DNA of 64,000 bases from CAZJLP01 sp964546955 (GTDB lineage Bacteria; Verrucomicrobiota; Verrucomicrobiia; Opitutales; Opitutaceae), in NCBI GenBank assembly GCA_964546955.1, contig CAZJLP010000021.1, forward strand, positions 15,401 through 79,400, read 5' to 3'. Position 1 is the stretch's first letter, and each line of letters starts with the position of its first letter. The notes under the pieces were generated by a model. The model searched no databases. It worked only from the letters and a program-made list of their open reading frames with translations, and was not told where the DNA came from. A program made the position numbers and the translations under genes. Positions 26,056-35,388 of this stretch are shown here, piece by piece.

Positions 26056-28701
26056 CTACCACCCCAAGAGAGACTTTTTGAAGCGCTCGAGATCGGACCC
26101 AGCAGGGATGAGGATGAGCGTTTCGCCTTTCTTTGTCGGGAGTTGGAAGAGGCCGCCGCTCACTTCCTCGGCGGGTTGCCCGTCCCGGTAAAGCCGGGCG
26201 GTCCGGTAAGGCCAGGGATTTCTCAACTGGCAGGTCGATCCCTGCTCGGAATGAATCTCCACAAACTCGACAACCCCGGCTCTCTGCGAAGCGCTCACCA
26301 TGAAGCCGCCCCGCGCGTGCAGGGAATACGCAGCGTCCCAATCGCGAGGCCACGCCGCGAAAACGTGTAAAATGGGCTCCTCTCCCGGCGAGGGGGGAAC
26401 GCTTTGCATCAGCCCAAGTTGCATCGCTTCCGAAACGCGACCGAGTCGCTGGGCATCGATCGCCCCCGGGCCTTCGCGCAAGGTCATGCGATTGCGCAAC
26501 ACCGCCTGACGGCCCACGCCATCCCAGTCGCAGAAATCGGTTTCGGGCTCCAGACAATCGAGTTGATTTGGCAGCATGTGCCGGAGGACGTCAGCGCGCC
26601 CGAGGTGTGCCGCCGCTATGCCATAGCGATTCAACACTCGCGCGGGGGTTTTCGGACCAAAACCTTGCGGGTAGAGGGCATCGAAAGTCGCGCGCGCGAT
26701 CGCGAGCGTCTCGGGATCGCGAGTGGCGATGGTGACCACGTCGTTGTTCAGCACGGGAGCGATCCCCGGCACCTCGACCTTGCCCCAAATCGGATTGAGC
26801 CCCACGACCCACTTGATCGGTTCGTTCGCCGTGCGCGGCAGCGGGGAGCCCGGCATCGCATTGGTCGGGAGCGGGGCCAAGTTGTCGACAATGTCGCGCC
26901 ACTTCGCGCTCAGTTCGGCGTCAACCTCGAGAGTCGCGGCGGCCCGCATCGCGATTGGCAATATCCCGCGGATGCCGGTGATCTCTTCCGCGGAGTCCTG
27001 CGCGCCCCAGACCGGCTCGTGATTGTTCACATTGTAGATATGGAACTTCCCGTCATCCCCTTTCCTGAGGTTGGGAAAATTGCGGTAGAATTCGGCCACG
27101 CCTTTGAGCATCGGATACGCGTGAGTTCGAAGGAACTCGCGGTCAAAGGTGTTCTCGAAGTGAACCCAATAGAAATGCGCGATCTTGGCTTGCGAGGAAA
27201 AGATGTGCAGCACCTGTCCATGCGCGCCGCGGGACTTGTCGGTGTAGGTGAGGACTCCGTCTTGCCACGATTCCTGGGACTTCCAGTTCCAACGGCTGCT
27301 GTGCGGCATTTTGGATGAGGCATAGTCGCTGAAACGTTGAGACCGTTGCTCCCACGGCTTGCGCCCGAGGTACAATTCACGCATTTCCGCCGCGATGTCG
27401 TCCGGCAGCGGTGGCAATCCGTCAAACGTCGTCGTTTCTGGAATGAAAATCCCCGCGCTGCCCCACTGCTCGCGCGCCGCGCGAGCGGCATTCTCCCGCA
27501 TACCGCTGTACATCGAGAAGACCGGCTGGAGCAGATCCGGGTGATTGGCCGAACGAAGGGCGTCGTAATAGCAACTCACATTGTGCCACCAATACTGCGC
27601 GCCCCACTCCCGCAGATCGGCATTGCTGTACCAAATCAGTCCGCCAAAACGCGGAGGGAAAGCGCCGCGCGAGCTCGAAGCCATCAAATAGAGAAGGTAG
27701 GTGTGATGGGCTTCGACCTTTTCGGCGGACCCATCCTTGCTGCGCAGCAGGACAAACGAACGCTTCCAAAACGATTCCCACCACGTCCGATTGCTCGCGA
27801 GCAGCTGCTCAAAGCTGGCCTTCTCGGCGGCTACCAGCGCTTCCGTCGCCCCAGCGACCAGGTCCGCCTTCGAATCGAAACTCGCCGCACTCGAGATAAG
27901 GATCGTGAAGCGGCCTTTGCCGCCCGCAACCGAGAGCCGCGCGGTGGTCTCATTTGCGATTTTCGCCTTTGCGTCCCGGCCCATCACGCCGATCACCACC
28001 GCAGAGCCGCAATGAAAGGTTCCCTCGTCGAAGGATTGGGTTAACCCGATGCGATTTTCGAGCGTGTGGAGGCGAGAGGTCGCGAAATGATTGCGCGTCT
28101 TGACCATCACCGCGTTCTGCTGGCTGAGCTCAAAGTTTTTGCCCAGGTGAAACTGAGACTGGTACCGGAGCATTCGGAGGTCGATGTTGATGGGCGTGGG
28201 CCGGTCGCGATTGTCTTCCACTTCGATCGCGATGACGTCGCTGGCTTGCGAAGCCACGACGCGCGTGCTGACCCCTTTCCCGCGGGTCGACACCACTCCG
28301 TCGTAGAGGGAAAGCTTCTGGCCAAACTCCGGCTCGACGAAAACGTCCTCGCCGAAATCCACGAAGTCGATATCCACGAAGCCGCAACCGTTGGAATAAT
28401 CGGTATGGCGCTCAGGGAAGCTGTTCGTCGCTCCATTGTTGGCAAATACATCCACCCGATTGATTTGAAGCTTGAGGGCGGATGGTGTTGTCCAAACCAG
28501 GGAGCCCATTCGGCCGGTCCCCACGGGAAGACCTTCTTCGCTGCGTTTAGGCGGCTCGGAGAACGATAGATCGGCGCGCGAGACGATGGTACGATAATCC
28601 ACCTTCATCAGGGTCGACGCGGCAAGCGGTAGCGTGGACAGAAATGCGGCAAGCCAGGATCCAATGCTGGCGAGGAGCGGCGAGAAAGCAGGGCGGCGCA
28701 T
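26056..28701 (-). CDS. secreted glycoside hydrolase, GH95/DUF5703-like
   Basis: 881 residues from ATG 28701; the frame extends 36 codons upstream, but MRRPAFSPLLASIGSWLAAFLS with an LPLAAS cleavage region is a signal peptide. The mature N-terminus carries EEGLPVGTGRMGSLVW and LQINRVDVFAN, the pattern by which GH95 alpha-L-fucosidases and DUF5703 proteins begin (super-beta-sandwich). A helical barrel follows, with WYSNADLREWGAQYWWHNVSCYYDALR and VNNHEPVWGAQDSAEEITGI, which look like the catalytic core of an (alpha/alpha)6 barrel. Substrate is uncertain: fucosides, rhamnosides or galactosides are possible. It probably acts on plant or algal polysaccharide in the periplasm. Confidence 0.75.
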   Translation of the reverse strand: MRRPAFSPLLASIGSWLAAFLSTLPLAASTLMKVDYRTIVSRADLSFSEPPKRSEEGLPVGTGRMGSLVWTTPSALKLQINRVDVFANNGATNSFPERHTDYSNGCGFVDIDFVDFGEDVFVEPEFGQKLSLYDGVVSTRGKGVSTRVVASQASDVIAIEVEDNRDRPTPINIDLRMLRYQSQFHLGKNFELSQQNAVMVKTRNHFATSRLHTLENRIGLTQSFDEGTFHCGSAVVIGVMGRDAKAKIANETTARLSVAGGKGRFTILISSAASFDSKADLVAGATEALVAAEKASFEQLLASNRTWWESFWKRSFVLLRSKDGSAEKVEAHHTYLLYLMASSSRGAFPPRFGGLIWYSNADLREWGAQYWWHNVSCYYDALRSANHPDLLQPVFSMYSGMRENAARAAREQWGSAGIFIPETTTFDGLPPLPDDIAAEMRELYLGRKPWEQRSQRFSDYASSKMPHSSRWNWKSQESWQDGVLTYTDKSRGAHGQVLHIFSSQAKIAHFYWVHFENTFDREFLRTHAYPMLKGVAEFYRNFPNLRKGDDGKFHIYNVNNHEPVWGAQDSAEEITGIRGILPIAMRAAATLEVDAELSAKWRDIVDNLAPLPTNAMPGSPLPRTANEPIKWVVGLNPIWGKVEVPGIAPVLNNDVVTIATRDPETLAIARATFDALYPQGFGPKTPARVLNRYGIAAAHLGRADVLRHMLPNQLDCLEPETDFCDWDGVGRQAVLRNRMTLREGPGAIDAQRLGRVSEAMQLGLMQSVPPSPGEEPILHVFAAWPRDWDAAYSLHARGGFMVSASQRAGVVEFVEIHSEQGSTCQLRNPWPYRTARLYRDGQPAEEVSGGLFQLPTKKGETLILIPAGSDLERFKKSLLGW

Positions 28702-29173
28702 AAAGTAAGGGGTCCAAAAGAGTGGGCTGGGCAAAGGACGAGCGTCAAGGCCACGGGACGCAGTCCCTGATCTCGGATTGCCTCTCGAGAATATCTCTGA
28801 GGGAAACACGCGCGGCGTGACAGATGCACGAGTCGCGGAAGATGCGGCAGCGCCGCCGCTGTGGGCAGGGTTCTACGAAATTGGCACCAATCGTCCCATT
28901 TCAGCGGTCGCGCCGGCATCGTAAGGTATCAGCTGGCCGAGGTGGGACAGGAGCGCCGGGCGAACTACCGTTGGTACACGGATGAACCCGCCGAACTCCT
29001 CGAACGAGAATATCCCGCGTGACTGCGGAAGAGCCGCGGTTGAAGCAATCCTTTCGGCACCGGCACTTCGGCTGAAAGATATAGCCTCTTTCACCACCGT
29101 CCGTTTGACACGTACTGCAAGCTAGGCGAAATAAACCCCGTACCCTTCCCCCTTACCTTTACCTCCCCGACGC
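28702..29173. other. 472 bp divergent intergenic region
   Basis: This lies between the leftward glycoside hydrolase and the rightward iorAB-like pair and should hold promoters for both. The stretch before 29174 (about 29140-29173) is strongly pyrimidine-rich. I see no hairpin or gene worth calling and no reliable -10/-35 pair. Confidence 0.4.
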
Positions 29174-29659
29174 ATGGCTCGTGTGGCTGAACTTCATGTG
29201 AACGGTGCGGCGCACCGCGTCGACGCCGACTCGACACGTTCATTGTTGAGCGTATTGCGCGACGATCTCGGCCTGACGGGAGCAAAGTACGGCTGCGGTG
29301 AGGGTCAATGCGGCGCCTGCATGGTTTTGATCGAGGGCGCCCCCGCAACGTCGTGCCTGACCGCAGTAGGCTCGGTTGGCGCGCGAAAGATCACCACGAT
29401 CGAAGGCCTCGAACACGATGGTAGGCTGCACCCGCTGCAGGAGGCGTTTTTGCACGACGACGCGCTGCAATGCGGCTACTGCACCTCCGGAATGATCATG
29501 TCCGGTGTCGCCTTGCTCAATCGCAACCCTTCGCCGAACCGCCAGGAAATCATCGAAGGGATGAATCGAAATATCTGCCGTTGTTGTGTGTATCCGCGGA
29601 TCATCGCCGCAGTCCAGCGGGCCTCGGGACAGAAACCGGAGAAGCCGTCGTACCCATGA
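29174..29659 (+). CDS. iorA: (2Fe-2S) subunit of a molybdenum hydroxylase, IorA-like
   Basis: 161 residues, the usual size. The N-terminal ferredoxin-type [2Fe-2S] site is C41, C46, C49 (GCGEGQCGAC) and C61. The second site is C100 and C103 (QCGYC) with C135 and C137 (ICRCCVYPRI). C138 is an extra Cys where relatives usually have Gly. The protein should pass electrons from the molybdenum subunit encoded next; the genes overlap by four bases. There is no FAD subunit nearby, as expected for isoquinoline 1-oxidoreductase or aldehyde-dehydrogenase types that feed cytochromes. The physiological substrate is unknown. Confidence 0.9.
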   Translation: MARVAELHVNGAAHRVDADSTRSLLSVLRDDLGLTGAKYGCGEGQCGACMVLIEGAPATSCLTAVGSVGARKITTIEGLEHDGRLHPLQEAFLHDDALQCGYCTSGMIMSGVALLNRNPSPNRQEIIEGMNRNICRCCVYPRIIAAVQRASGQKPEKPSYP

Positions 29660-31782
29660 GCCGCAACTCACCCGAGGCACGCTCCTCGCTGAAAGCCCCC
29701 GCCACGCGTTTGCTGCGGCGCCGGGATTTCCTCAAGTCGGCCGGCGCGGGCGTGCTCGTGGTCGCGTTCGCCAGAGATCTTTTCGCCCAGGCGGAATCCG
29801 GCGGCGCCGGCCGCCGCGGTCCCCGGCAAAGAACCAACGAACTGGATGCCTGGGTTCATATCGCGGAGGACGGCACGGTCACTTTCTTTACCGGCAAGAC
29901 TGAAGTCGGGCAGAACATCCGCACTTCCCTCACTCAAACCGTCGCAGATGAACTGCCGGTCCCGCTCGCCGCGATTCGGATGGTGATGGCCGATACCGAC
30001 CTGACGCCGTTCGACGGCGGTACGGTTGGAAGCCGGACGACTCCTGACATGGGTCCGGTCTTGCGTCGCGCCGCTGCGACCGCACGCGAAACGCTGCTCG
30101 AACTTGCCGCCGCTAACTGGAAGGTGGAGCGCGGCTCTCTCGGCATGAGTGAAGGAAAGATCCGCCACGCGGCCAGCGGTCGTTCGGTGGGGATCGGAGA
30201 ACTTACGCGAGGCCGTCGCCTGCAACGCACCGTAGCTGACGACGTGCAAGTCAAGAAACCGAACGAATGGACGATCGCGGGCCATTCCCTGCCGAAAGTG
30301 GAAGGCCGCGCTTTCGTGACGGGCAAACATCGCTTTACCTCGGATATGAGCCTGCCGGGAATGCTCTTCGGCCAGGTATTGCGGCCTCCGGCTTTTGGCG
30401 CGACCCTCGTTTCCCTCGATGCGAGCGCGGCTGGGAAGCTTGCTGGTGTGACTGCGGTCAGAGAGGGCGAGTTTGTCGGCGTGACAGCTCCCAGCGCGCA
30501 CGAGGCCGGGCAAGCTTTGGCTGCACTAAAAGCCGAGTGGAAGGCGATCTCCCACCCCTCGCACGAGCAGCTGTACGAGCACCTTCGCAACACCGCGCGC
30601 CGCGCAGCACCCAGCGTCGTTTCCCGCGAACGCACACTCCAGAAAACGTATCACATCGCGTACATTGCGCACGCTCCCCTAGAGCCACGCGCGGCGTTGG
30701 CCCAATGGCAGGACAATAAAATGACGGTTTGGACCGGCACCCAGCGTCCGTTTGGAGTACGGGACGAAATCGCGCAGGCCTTGAAAATCCCTGCCACCCA
30801 GATTCGCGTCATCGTTCCGGACACGGGTTCGGCGTACGGCGGAAAGCATACGGGAGAAGCCGCAGTCGAAGCGGCGCGCTTGGCCAAGGCCTGTGGGCAG
30901 CCGGTCAAGCTCGTCTGGACCCGCGAAGAGGAATTTACCTGGGCTTATTTCCGACCGGCGGGAGTGATCGACGTGACCGCGTCCCTTCGAGAGGACGGCA
31001 GCATCGGCGATTGGAGTTTTCACAACATCAATTCGGGCAACGCCGGGATTCGGGCACCTTACAAAATAGAATCTTCCGACACCCAATACCATCGGGCGGC
31101 TACGCCCCTCAAACAGGGTTCCTATCGCGCGCTCGCCTCCACTGCGAATCATTTTGCGCGAGAATCTCACATCGACGAGCTGTCTCGTCTGGCTGGCTTG
31201 GACCCCCTGGCCTTCCGGCTGAAGCATATCAACGACCCGCGCGCGAAAGCCGTCCTCGAAGCAGCGGTCGAAAAGTTTGGCTGGGCGTCGGGCGCCAGTA
31301 CGAGCAACCGCGGTTACGGTCTGGCGGTAGGAACGGAGAAAGGATCGTTTGTCGCGACCTGCGCAGAAGTGGAGATCAATCGGCAGGCCAAACGGCACAT
31401 CCGCGTGGTCCGGATTGTGCAGGCGTTCGAATGCGGCGCCGTCATCAATCCCGCTCACGTGGTCAGCCAGAACGAAGGCTGCATCCTTCAGGGTCTCGGC
31501 GGCGCGCTTTTTGAGGCGGTGCGTTTCGAGGACGGGCGAATTCTCAATCCACGGTTTTCGGCCTATCGCGTCCCACGGTTTGTCGACACGCCCTCCATCG
31601 AAGTGGTGCTGGTCAATCGCCCCGATCTACCTTCCGTCGGAGCGGGTGAAACGCCCATCGTGACCATCGCCCCCGCGATCGCGAATGCGGTCGCCCAAGC
31701 GACGGGAATCCGGCTGCAAAACTTGCCGCTTGGGGAGACATTGCCGCAAATGCCCCGCTACGCGCCGGCGGAACGCTCGTAA
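29656..31782 (+). CDS. iorB: molybdopterin-binding subunit of an IorB-like hydroxylase, Tat-exported
   Basis: 708 residues from ATG 29656, which overlaps the previous TGA. The N-terminus carries a twin-arginine signal (RRRDFLKSAGAGVLVVAFA, residues about 23-41), so the assembled enzyme is exported folded, with IorA riding along. The mature part is a fused xanthine-dehydrogenase-type large subunit with GGKHTGEAAVEAARLAK, TREEEFTWAYFRPAG, SYRALASTANHFARESHIDEL and the catalytic Glu in VGAGETPIVTIAPAIANAV. Family members oxidise N-heterocycles or aldehydes in the periplasm. Cofactor chaperones (XdhC type) are not in the window. Confidence 0.9.
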   Translation: MSRNSPEARSSLKAPATRLLRRRDFLKSAGAGVLVVAFARDLFAQAESGGAGRRGPRQRTNELDAWVHIAEDGTVTFFTGKTEVGQNIRTSLTQTVADELPVPLAAIRMVMADTDLTPFDGGTVGSRTTPDMGPVLRRAAATARETLLELAAANWKVERGSLGMSEGKIRHAASGRSVGIGELTRGRRLQRTVADDVQVKKPNEWTIAGHSLPKVEGRAFVTGKHRFTSDMSLPGMLFGQVLRPPAFGATLVSLDASAAGKLAGVTAVREGEFVGVTAPSAHEAGQALAALKAEWKAISHPSHEQLYEHLRNTARRAAPSVVSRERTLQKTYHIAYIAHAPLEPRAALAQWQDNKMTVWTGTQRPFGVRDEIAQALKIPATQIRVIVPDTGSAYGGKHTGEAAVEAARLAKACGQPVKLVWTREEEFTWAYFRPAGVIDVTASLREDGSIGDWSFHNINSGNAGIRAPYKIESSDTQYHRAATPLKQGSYRALASTANHFARESHIDELSRLAGLDPLAFRLKHINDPRAKAVLEAAVEKFGWASGASTSNRGYGLAVGTEKGSFVATCAEVEINRQAKRHIRVVRIVQAFECGAVINPAHVVSQNEGCILQGLGGALFEAVRFEDGRILNPRFSAYRVPRFVDTPSIEVVLVNRPDLPSVGAGETPIVTIAPAIANAVAQATGIRLQNLPLGETLPQMPRYAPAERS

Positions 31783-31848
31783 GGCGATCGATACGAAGGC
31801 GATTCGCAAAGCCAACCAGCGCAACGCACCGGCGAGCGTAGAATTGCT

Positions 31849-32649
31849 TCACGCGCCCAAAACCTCGCGAAGGGCCAACGCGGTTTTCGGCGCGAAATCG
31901 CGCGCGTGGTTGTTGGCGATCACATGCACGTCCTTCACTTGCGCCGCCAATTTCCGGACGCGCTTAGCGATTTCGGCAATCTCGGCGGAATTGTAGGCGT
32001 AAGCGTGACGTTCAGCAGCGGATTCGGCCTCGAGCCATTGCTTGTTTCGCCCGTGAAGACGCAAATAGGCTAGCGCCGGATTCGTGACTTCGTCCACGGC
32101 CGGCAATAGCGTCGATCCCTCAATCCGCGGCATGTCTACGGACGCCAACACGAGTCCTTTCGATTTGAAATACGCGATCGTCGCCGGCTTCTGGTTTCCA
32201 GCGAGCCAGGCCCGGTCTCGCAACTCCACCACGACACGGAAACCGAATAGCCGCTCCGCGATCGCGTCCAGCTCGGCGAGACCCCGCTTTTCCGGTCCGA
32301 ACATCGGAGGCAAGACGAGCAGAAACGCACCCAGCCGCTCGGTCTCGATCAAGGGTCCCGTCGCATCCAGCAACCGCTCGACCAATTCGCCGTTCTCCGT
32401 CGCCTTGGCCGGACTTTGCGAGAACGCGCGGTGCAGCTTGATGTTGAAGCAAAACGTGGGCGGGGTCTGCTTCATCCACTGAGTGACAGCATCCCGCTTA
32501 GGCGTCGCATAGTATGACGAATTCACTTCGACCAAATCGAAGTGTGCCGCATACCCGGCCAGGCGTTCCTTCGCGGGAAGCCCGGGCGGATACAAGACCC
32601 CGGTGTACTCGGCGTCGGCCCAGCTACCGCATGCGATCCTGATGGCCAT
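31849..32649 (-). CDS. DUF72 (YecE-like) family protein
   Basis: 266 residues, normal for the family. It begins MAIRIACGSWADAEYTGVLYP and continues FDLVEVNSSYYATP, FCFNIKLHRAFS, VVVELRDRAWL and YLRLHGRNKQW, the pattern of the TIM-barrel DUF72 family. No enzymatic role is established. It is cytoplasmic. It converges with the iorB-like gene and diverges from the barrel-protein gene at 33062; the gap between holds a mobile-like hairpin. Confidence 0.93.
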   Translation of the reverse strand: MAIRIACGSWADAEYTGVLYPPGLPAKERLAGYAAHFDLVEVNSSYYATPKRDAVTQWMKQTPPTFCFNIKLHRAFSQSPAKATENGELVERLLDATGPLIETERLGAFLLVLPPMFGPEKRGLAELDAIAERLFGFRVVVELRDRAWLAGNQKPATIAYFKSKGLVLASVDMPRIEGSTLLPAVDEVTNPALAYLRLHGRNKQWLEAESAAERHAYAYNSAEIAEIAKRVRKLAAQVKDVHVIANNHARDFAPKTALALREVLGA

Positions 32650-33061
32650 GACTACGAAAGCTATTGGGTGTTTTCACCGGGCGCAAAGCGAACTTTTGGT
32701 CTGTGTAAAAAGCTAAGAGCCCAGAGCTCTAGAGAGCAGGGGCCCAACCCGCATTCGAGCAGTGAGACGTATTCCAGCTTGTCCTCGAGCGCAGCGAAGG
32801 ATCCAGATAACCTCCGCCGACCCCATCGACCTGGATCCTTCGCTGCGCTCGAGGATGACAAATGCTGCCTGAAGCGGCGCGGCCGGTTAGAGGCAGGACT
32901 CAGTTCTCCGTTTTGAGAGAGCCACGCGCCGGCGCGTGGTCGGCATCGGATAACCCCCGGTAAGGAGCGTAGGGCCTTCCACCGCCTGACTACGATCCGA
33001 GCCCGGCGCACTTGACCGCGCTCCCACACCGGGCGTGTTCTTTCCGTGACCCACCCAACCT
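32650..33061. other. 412 bp divergent intergenic region with a hairpin element
   Basis: It contains GAGCTC/CTAGAG-rich sequence at about 32710-32750, the inverted-repeat element at 32764-32880, and a pyrimidine-rich leader before the ATG at 33062. No coding sequence is supportable. Confidence 0.45.
32764..32880 (+). mobile_element. ~115 bp hairpin element, copy 1
   Basis: Perfect 24 bp arms at 32783-32806 (CCTCGAGCGCAGCGAAGGAT and four more bases) and 32831-32854 flank a 24-base loop. A second copy lies at 53032-53144, and similarity extends into the loop and about 15-20 bases outside each arm. Copy 1 lacks a CAT trinucleotide found next to the left arm in copy 2. RNA from either strand would fold into a long stem. 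Similar GCGAAGGATC palindromes are, from memory, scattered in many unrelated bacterial genomes. Confidence 0.75.
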
Positions 33062-33604
33062 ATGAAACGATTCTTGCTCCTCCTCGCACTTGCCGCCACC
33101 GCCTCCACGGCCTCCGCCCTCATCTATGTATCCGGGTCGGTGGGACGGTTTCTGGACGAAAAAGCCACCTACTATTCCGGGCGCTTTGGCTATGAACTGG
33201 CCGACACCGCCGTTCTTTCCCACAACGCGGAGCTCGAATACCTCACCTGGGACAAAAAGGAGGCACTCCTAGGGCCGATGAGCGCGAGGGGCGACGTGAT
33301 GGCGGCCATGGTCAACTACCGCATCGTCGGCGCATTGCTTCCCATCCTACGCATGAGCGCTGGAGCTGGCGCGGGCGCGGCCAAACTCGAACTGCGCAGC
33401 CACGGCACAGGCGTACCGACGATCACGGACGACGACACCCGCTTCGCCTGGCACGTTTTCGCCACCGTCAATTACACGATTGTTCCGCGGGTAGACCTCA
33501 CCGTTGGAGCGCGCTACTTCAAATTCGATCCAGAGATTTTTGGCCGCAAAGATCTGGTTGGAGCAGACACAGGGATCGAGGCGGGATTGAATTTCCGGTT
33601 TTGA
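33062..33604 (+). CDS. outer-membrane beta-barrel candidate
   Basis: 180 residues. The signal peptide MKRFLLLLALAATASTASA is clear. The mature part alternates polar and hydrophobic residues in ~10-residue strands (YYSGRFGYELADTAVL, HNAELEYLTWDK, VMAAMVNYRIVGAL, VDLTVGARYFKF) and ends NFRF with a terminal Phe, the signal read by the BAM machinery. The size suits an eight-stranded OmpA/OmpW-like barrel. I recognise no specific family. The gene stands alone behind a pyrimidine-rich leader. Confidence 0.8.
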   Translation: MKRFLLLLALAATASTASALIYVSGSVGRFLDEKATYYSGRFGYELADTAVLSHNAELEYLTWDKKEALLGPMSARGDVMAAMVNYRIVGALLPILRMSAGAGAGAAKLELRSHGTGVPTITDDDTRFAWHVFATVNYTIVPRVDLTVGARYFKFDPEIFGRKDLVGADTGIEAGLNFRF

Positions 33605-34196
33605 ATCGCCGATTCCTAAGCGTAAATCGTTGGGAATCCATGTTTGCGGATGTAGGTCCGATCTTTCTTTTTATTCTTCTCTTACGGTAGAGCGGGCCTC
33701 TGGACCGCCCGCCGACACGGAGAGACGCCGCGTAAGAACATGTGTCCTGACGCCGTCCGGTGCTGCACAGATGTTTCCGTGCTACGTTTGCCTGCACCCG
33801 ACGGCGAGTCGAGGACGCCTCGCCCCACCCTCAAGCCGTTTTTCAGAGCTCCTTAATAAAAAGGTGTCTGAAAGACCGCCGCCCGAGTCACCTGCGGCCC
33901 AGCACGGGCTCCGAGCGACACCTGCTTGCCGAGACCATCGTGTCATCGCCCTACGGATACACGCGCCCGGTTTTCGCCGTCGGACGCCTGAATACACTTG
34001 GTAATGATCTTTGGGGCGATCTGTACGGTGGCCTCCTTTCGATTCCACCGAACGGCAATTTTATCATCTTAATCATTTAAATAAAAGGGACTTGCGACTC
34101 TCATTGAAACTGCCTCTTCGCCATCAGGATTTCCGATGGCCGCTTCAGCTCATACGATTATCCACCCTATAAGAAAGCTGTTAGGCTGGCAGCGTT
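33605..34196. other. 592 bp intergenic region with repeats
   Basis: It holds a GC hairpin at 33692-33712 (GCGGGC stem, possibly the 3' end of the barrel gene), the inverted repeat-element fragment at 33724-33824, and AT-richer sequence at about 34030-34100 that may be the promoter region for the gene at 34197. Short frames here are covered by the repeat and show no gene-like features. Confidence 0.45.
33724..33824 (-). mobile_element. partial, inverted copy of the element at 20016
   Basis: Read on the minus strand, 33824 to 33724 matches 20016-20115: GGCGAGGCGTCCTCGACTCG at the end, ATCTGTGCAGCACCGG-like middle, and ACATGTTCTTACGCGGCG. The second terminal inverted repeat of the 20016 copy is absent here and replaced by an unrelated GC hairpin, so this is a truncated or diverged copy. 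Confidence 0.6.
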
Positions 34197-34451
34197 ATGA
34201 ATGCCGATCTTCCGACGATTCCTCGCCTCCAGCTCCGCGTCCCCTCTCCCACTTCCCCGGTCGAACGTCCTTCCTCCCGCGACGTGTTAAAATTGGTTGA
34301 GCATCCCTCGGCCTGGTCACGCTGGCTCGACTGGCTTCTTAAGGTACGGATGCTGCCGCCCTCCGACTCCCCCTTCACTTCTCCGGCCAACATGACACTC
34401 CAGCAACGCGTGTTTCTGAATGGCAAAGCGATCGAGATTCCGCTGAAATGA
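34197..34451 (+). CDS. 84-residue ORF coupled to the LysR gene
   Basis: ATG at 34197; its stop (34449-34451) overlaps the LysR start ATG at 34448-34450, a layout typical of translational coupling and the main reason to call it. It is Pro/Ser-rich at the N-terminus, with an amphipathic segment (WSRWLDWLLKVRML) and the tail LQQRVFLNGKAIEIPLK. No signal peptide and no known domain. It could be a real small protein, or a leader whose translation sets LysR output. Confidence 0.6.
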   Translation: MNADLPTIPRLQLRVPSPTSPVERPSSRDVLKLVEHPSAWSRWLDWLLKVRMLPPSDSPFTSPANMTLQQRVFLNGKAIEIPLK

Positions 34452-35368
34452 TGGCTGCCGTCGCGGCCCCCATGGATCTTTATCACCTTCGCACTTTTGT
34501 CACGGTCGCGCGCGAGGGAAACCTGACGCGCGCGGCGGAACGTCTTTTCGCCAGCCAGCCCACGGTCAGCGCCCATATCAAGACGCTCGAGGACGAGTTC
34601 GGCCTCAAACTTTTCGAACGGACTTCGACCGGAATGGAGCCCACGGCGGCGGGAGAGGCACTGTGGGAAGAAGCGGAGCGCGTGCTGAGCGCGGCCAAGG
34701 ATCTCACCGCGCGCGCCGGAGCCCTGAAAGGCAATATCGCGGGATCTCTCCGTCTCGGCCTCAACAACGAAATCAGCGTCCTTCGTACGACAGAGTTGCT
34801 GACGGCCCTGGGAGACGCTCACCCTGCCCTTCGTTTCACCCTCTCGTACGGCACAAGCGGCGCGCTCCTGCAAGCGGTCCTCGGACGCGACCTGGATGCC
34901 GGTTTTTACGAGGGCGAGACGAACGATCCCGCAATCGAACTTCTGCCTTTGACACACCTCAATCTGGTCGTCGCGGTACCCCAGGTTTGGGCGGCGCAAT
35001 TGGACAAGCCGGAGTGGCGGCTGCTCGAACAAAAGCCCTGGGTTGCGGTATCCCCCCTTTGTTCGCACTATGATTTCCTGCAGCGACTCGCACGAGATCG
35101 CGGTTTTACGATCAACCCGCGTTTTTCCAACGATGACGACGCGACCGCTCTCAACTTGGTGGCAGCCAGCATGGCAGTATGCCTTACGACCACGGAGGTG
35201 TTGCGCAGCGTTCCGGGAATCCAGGGCCGCGTCGCGGTTTGGCCCCATTTTCGCCATAAAATTCCCCTCTCGCTTTGCTATCTCAGGGGCCGCGCCAACG
35301 ATCCTATCATTCGCGAACTGGTCAAAGCCGCGAAAGCCACCTGGGCCAAAGCAGAAGCAGCGGCCTAA
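34448..35368 (+). CDS. LysR-family transcriptional regulator
   Basis: 306 residues, typical length. The N-terminal winged helix-turn-helix starts at MDLYHLRTFVTVAREGNLTRAAERLF (Met 9, ATG at 34472, is an alternative start) with the recognition segment ASQPTVSAHIKTLEDEFGLKLFERT. A linker helix leads to the two-lobed effector domain (about 95-300), beginning GSLRLGLNNEI. The effector is unknown. LysR targets are often divergent, but the neighbours run the same way or converge, so no obvious target is in view. It may autoregulate from upstream of 34197. Confidence 0.93.
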   Translation: MMAAVAAPMDLYHLRTFVTVAREGNLTRAAERLFASQPTVSAHIKTLEDEFGLKLFERTSTGMEPTAAGEALWEEAERVLSAAKDLTARAGALKGNIAGSLRLGLNNEISVLRTTELLTALGDAHPALRFTLSYGTSGALLQAVLGRDLDAGFYEGETNDPAIELLPLTHLNLVVAVPQVWAAQLDKPEWRLLEQKPWVAVSPLCSHYDFLQRLARDRGFTINPRFSNDDDATALNLVAASMAVCLTTTEVLRSVPGIQGRVAVWPHFRHKIPLSLCYLRGRANDPIIRELVKAAKATWAKAEAAA

Positions 35369-35388
35369 GCGGAAAACCACGATGGTGG

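Noticed and set aside
26404..27318. Long open frame opposite the glycoside hydrolase gene
   Set aside because: It is the antisense of a well-supported gene; long antisense frames are common at this GC content and its protein has no domain-like pattern.
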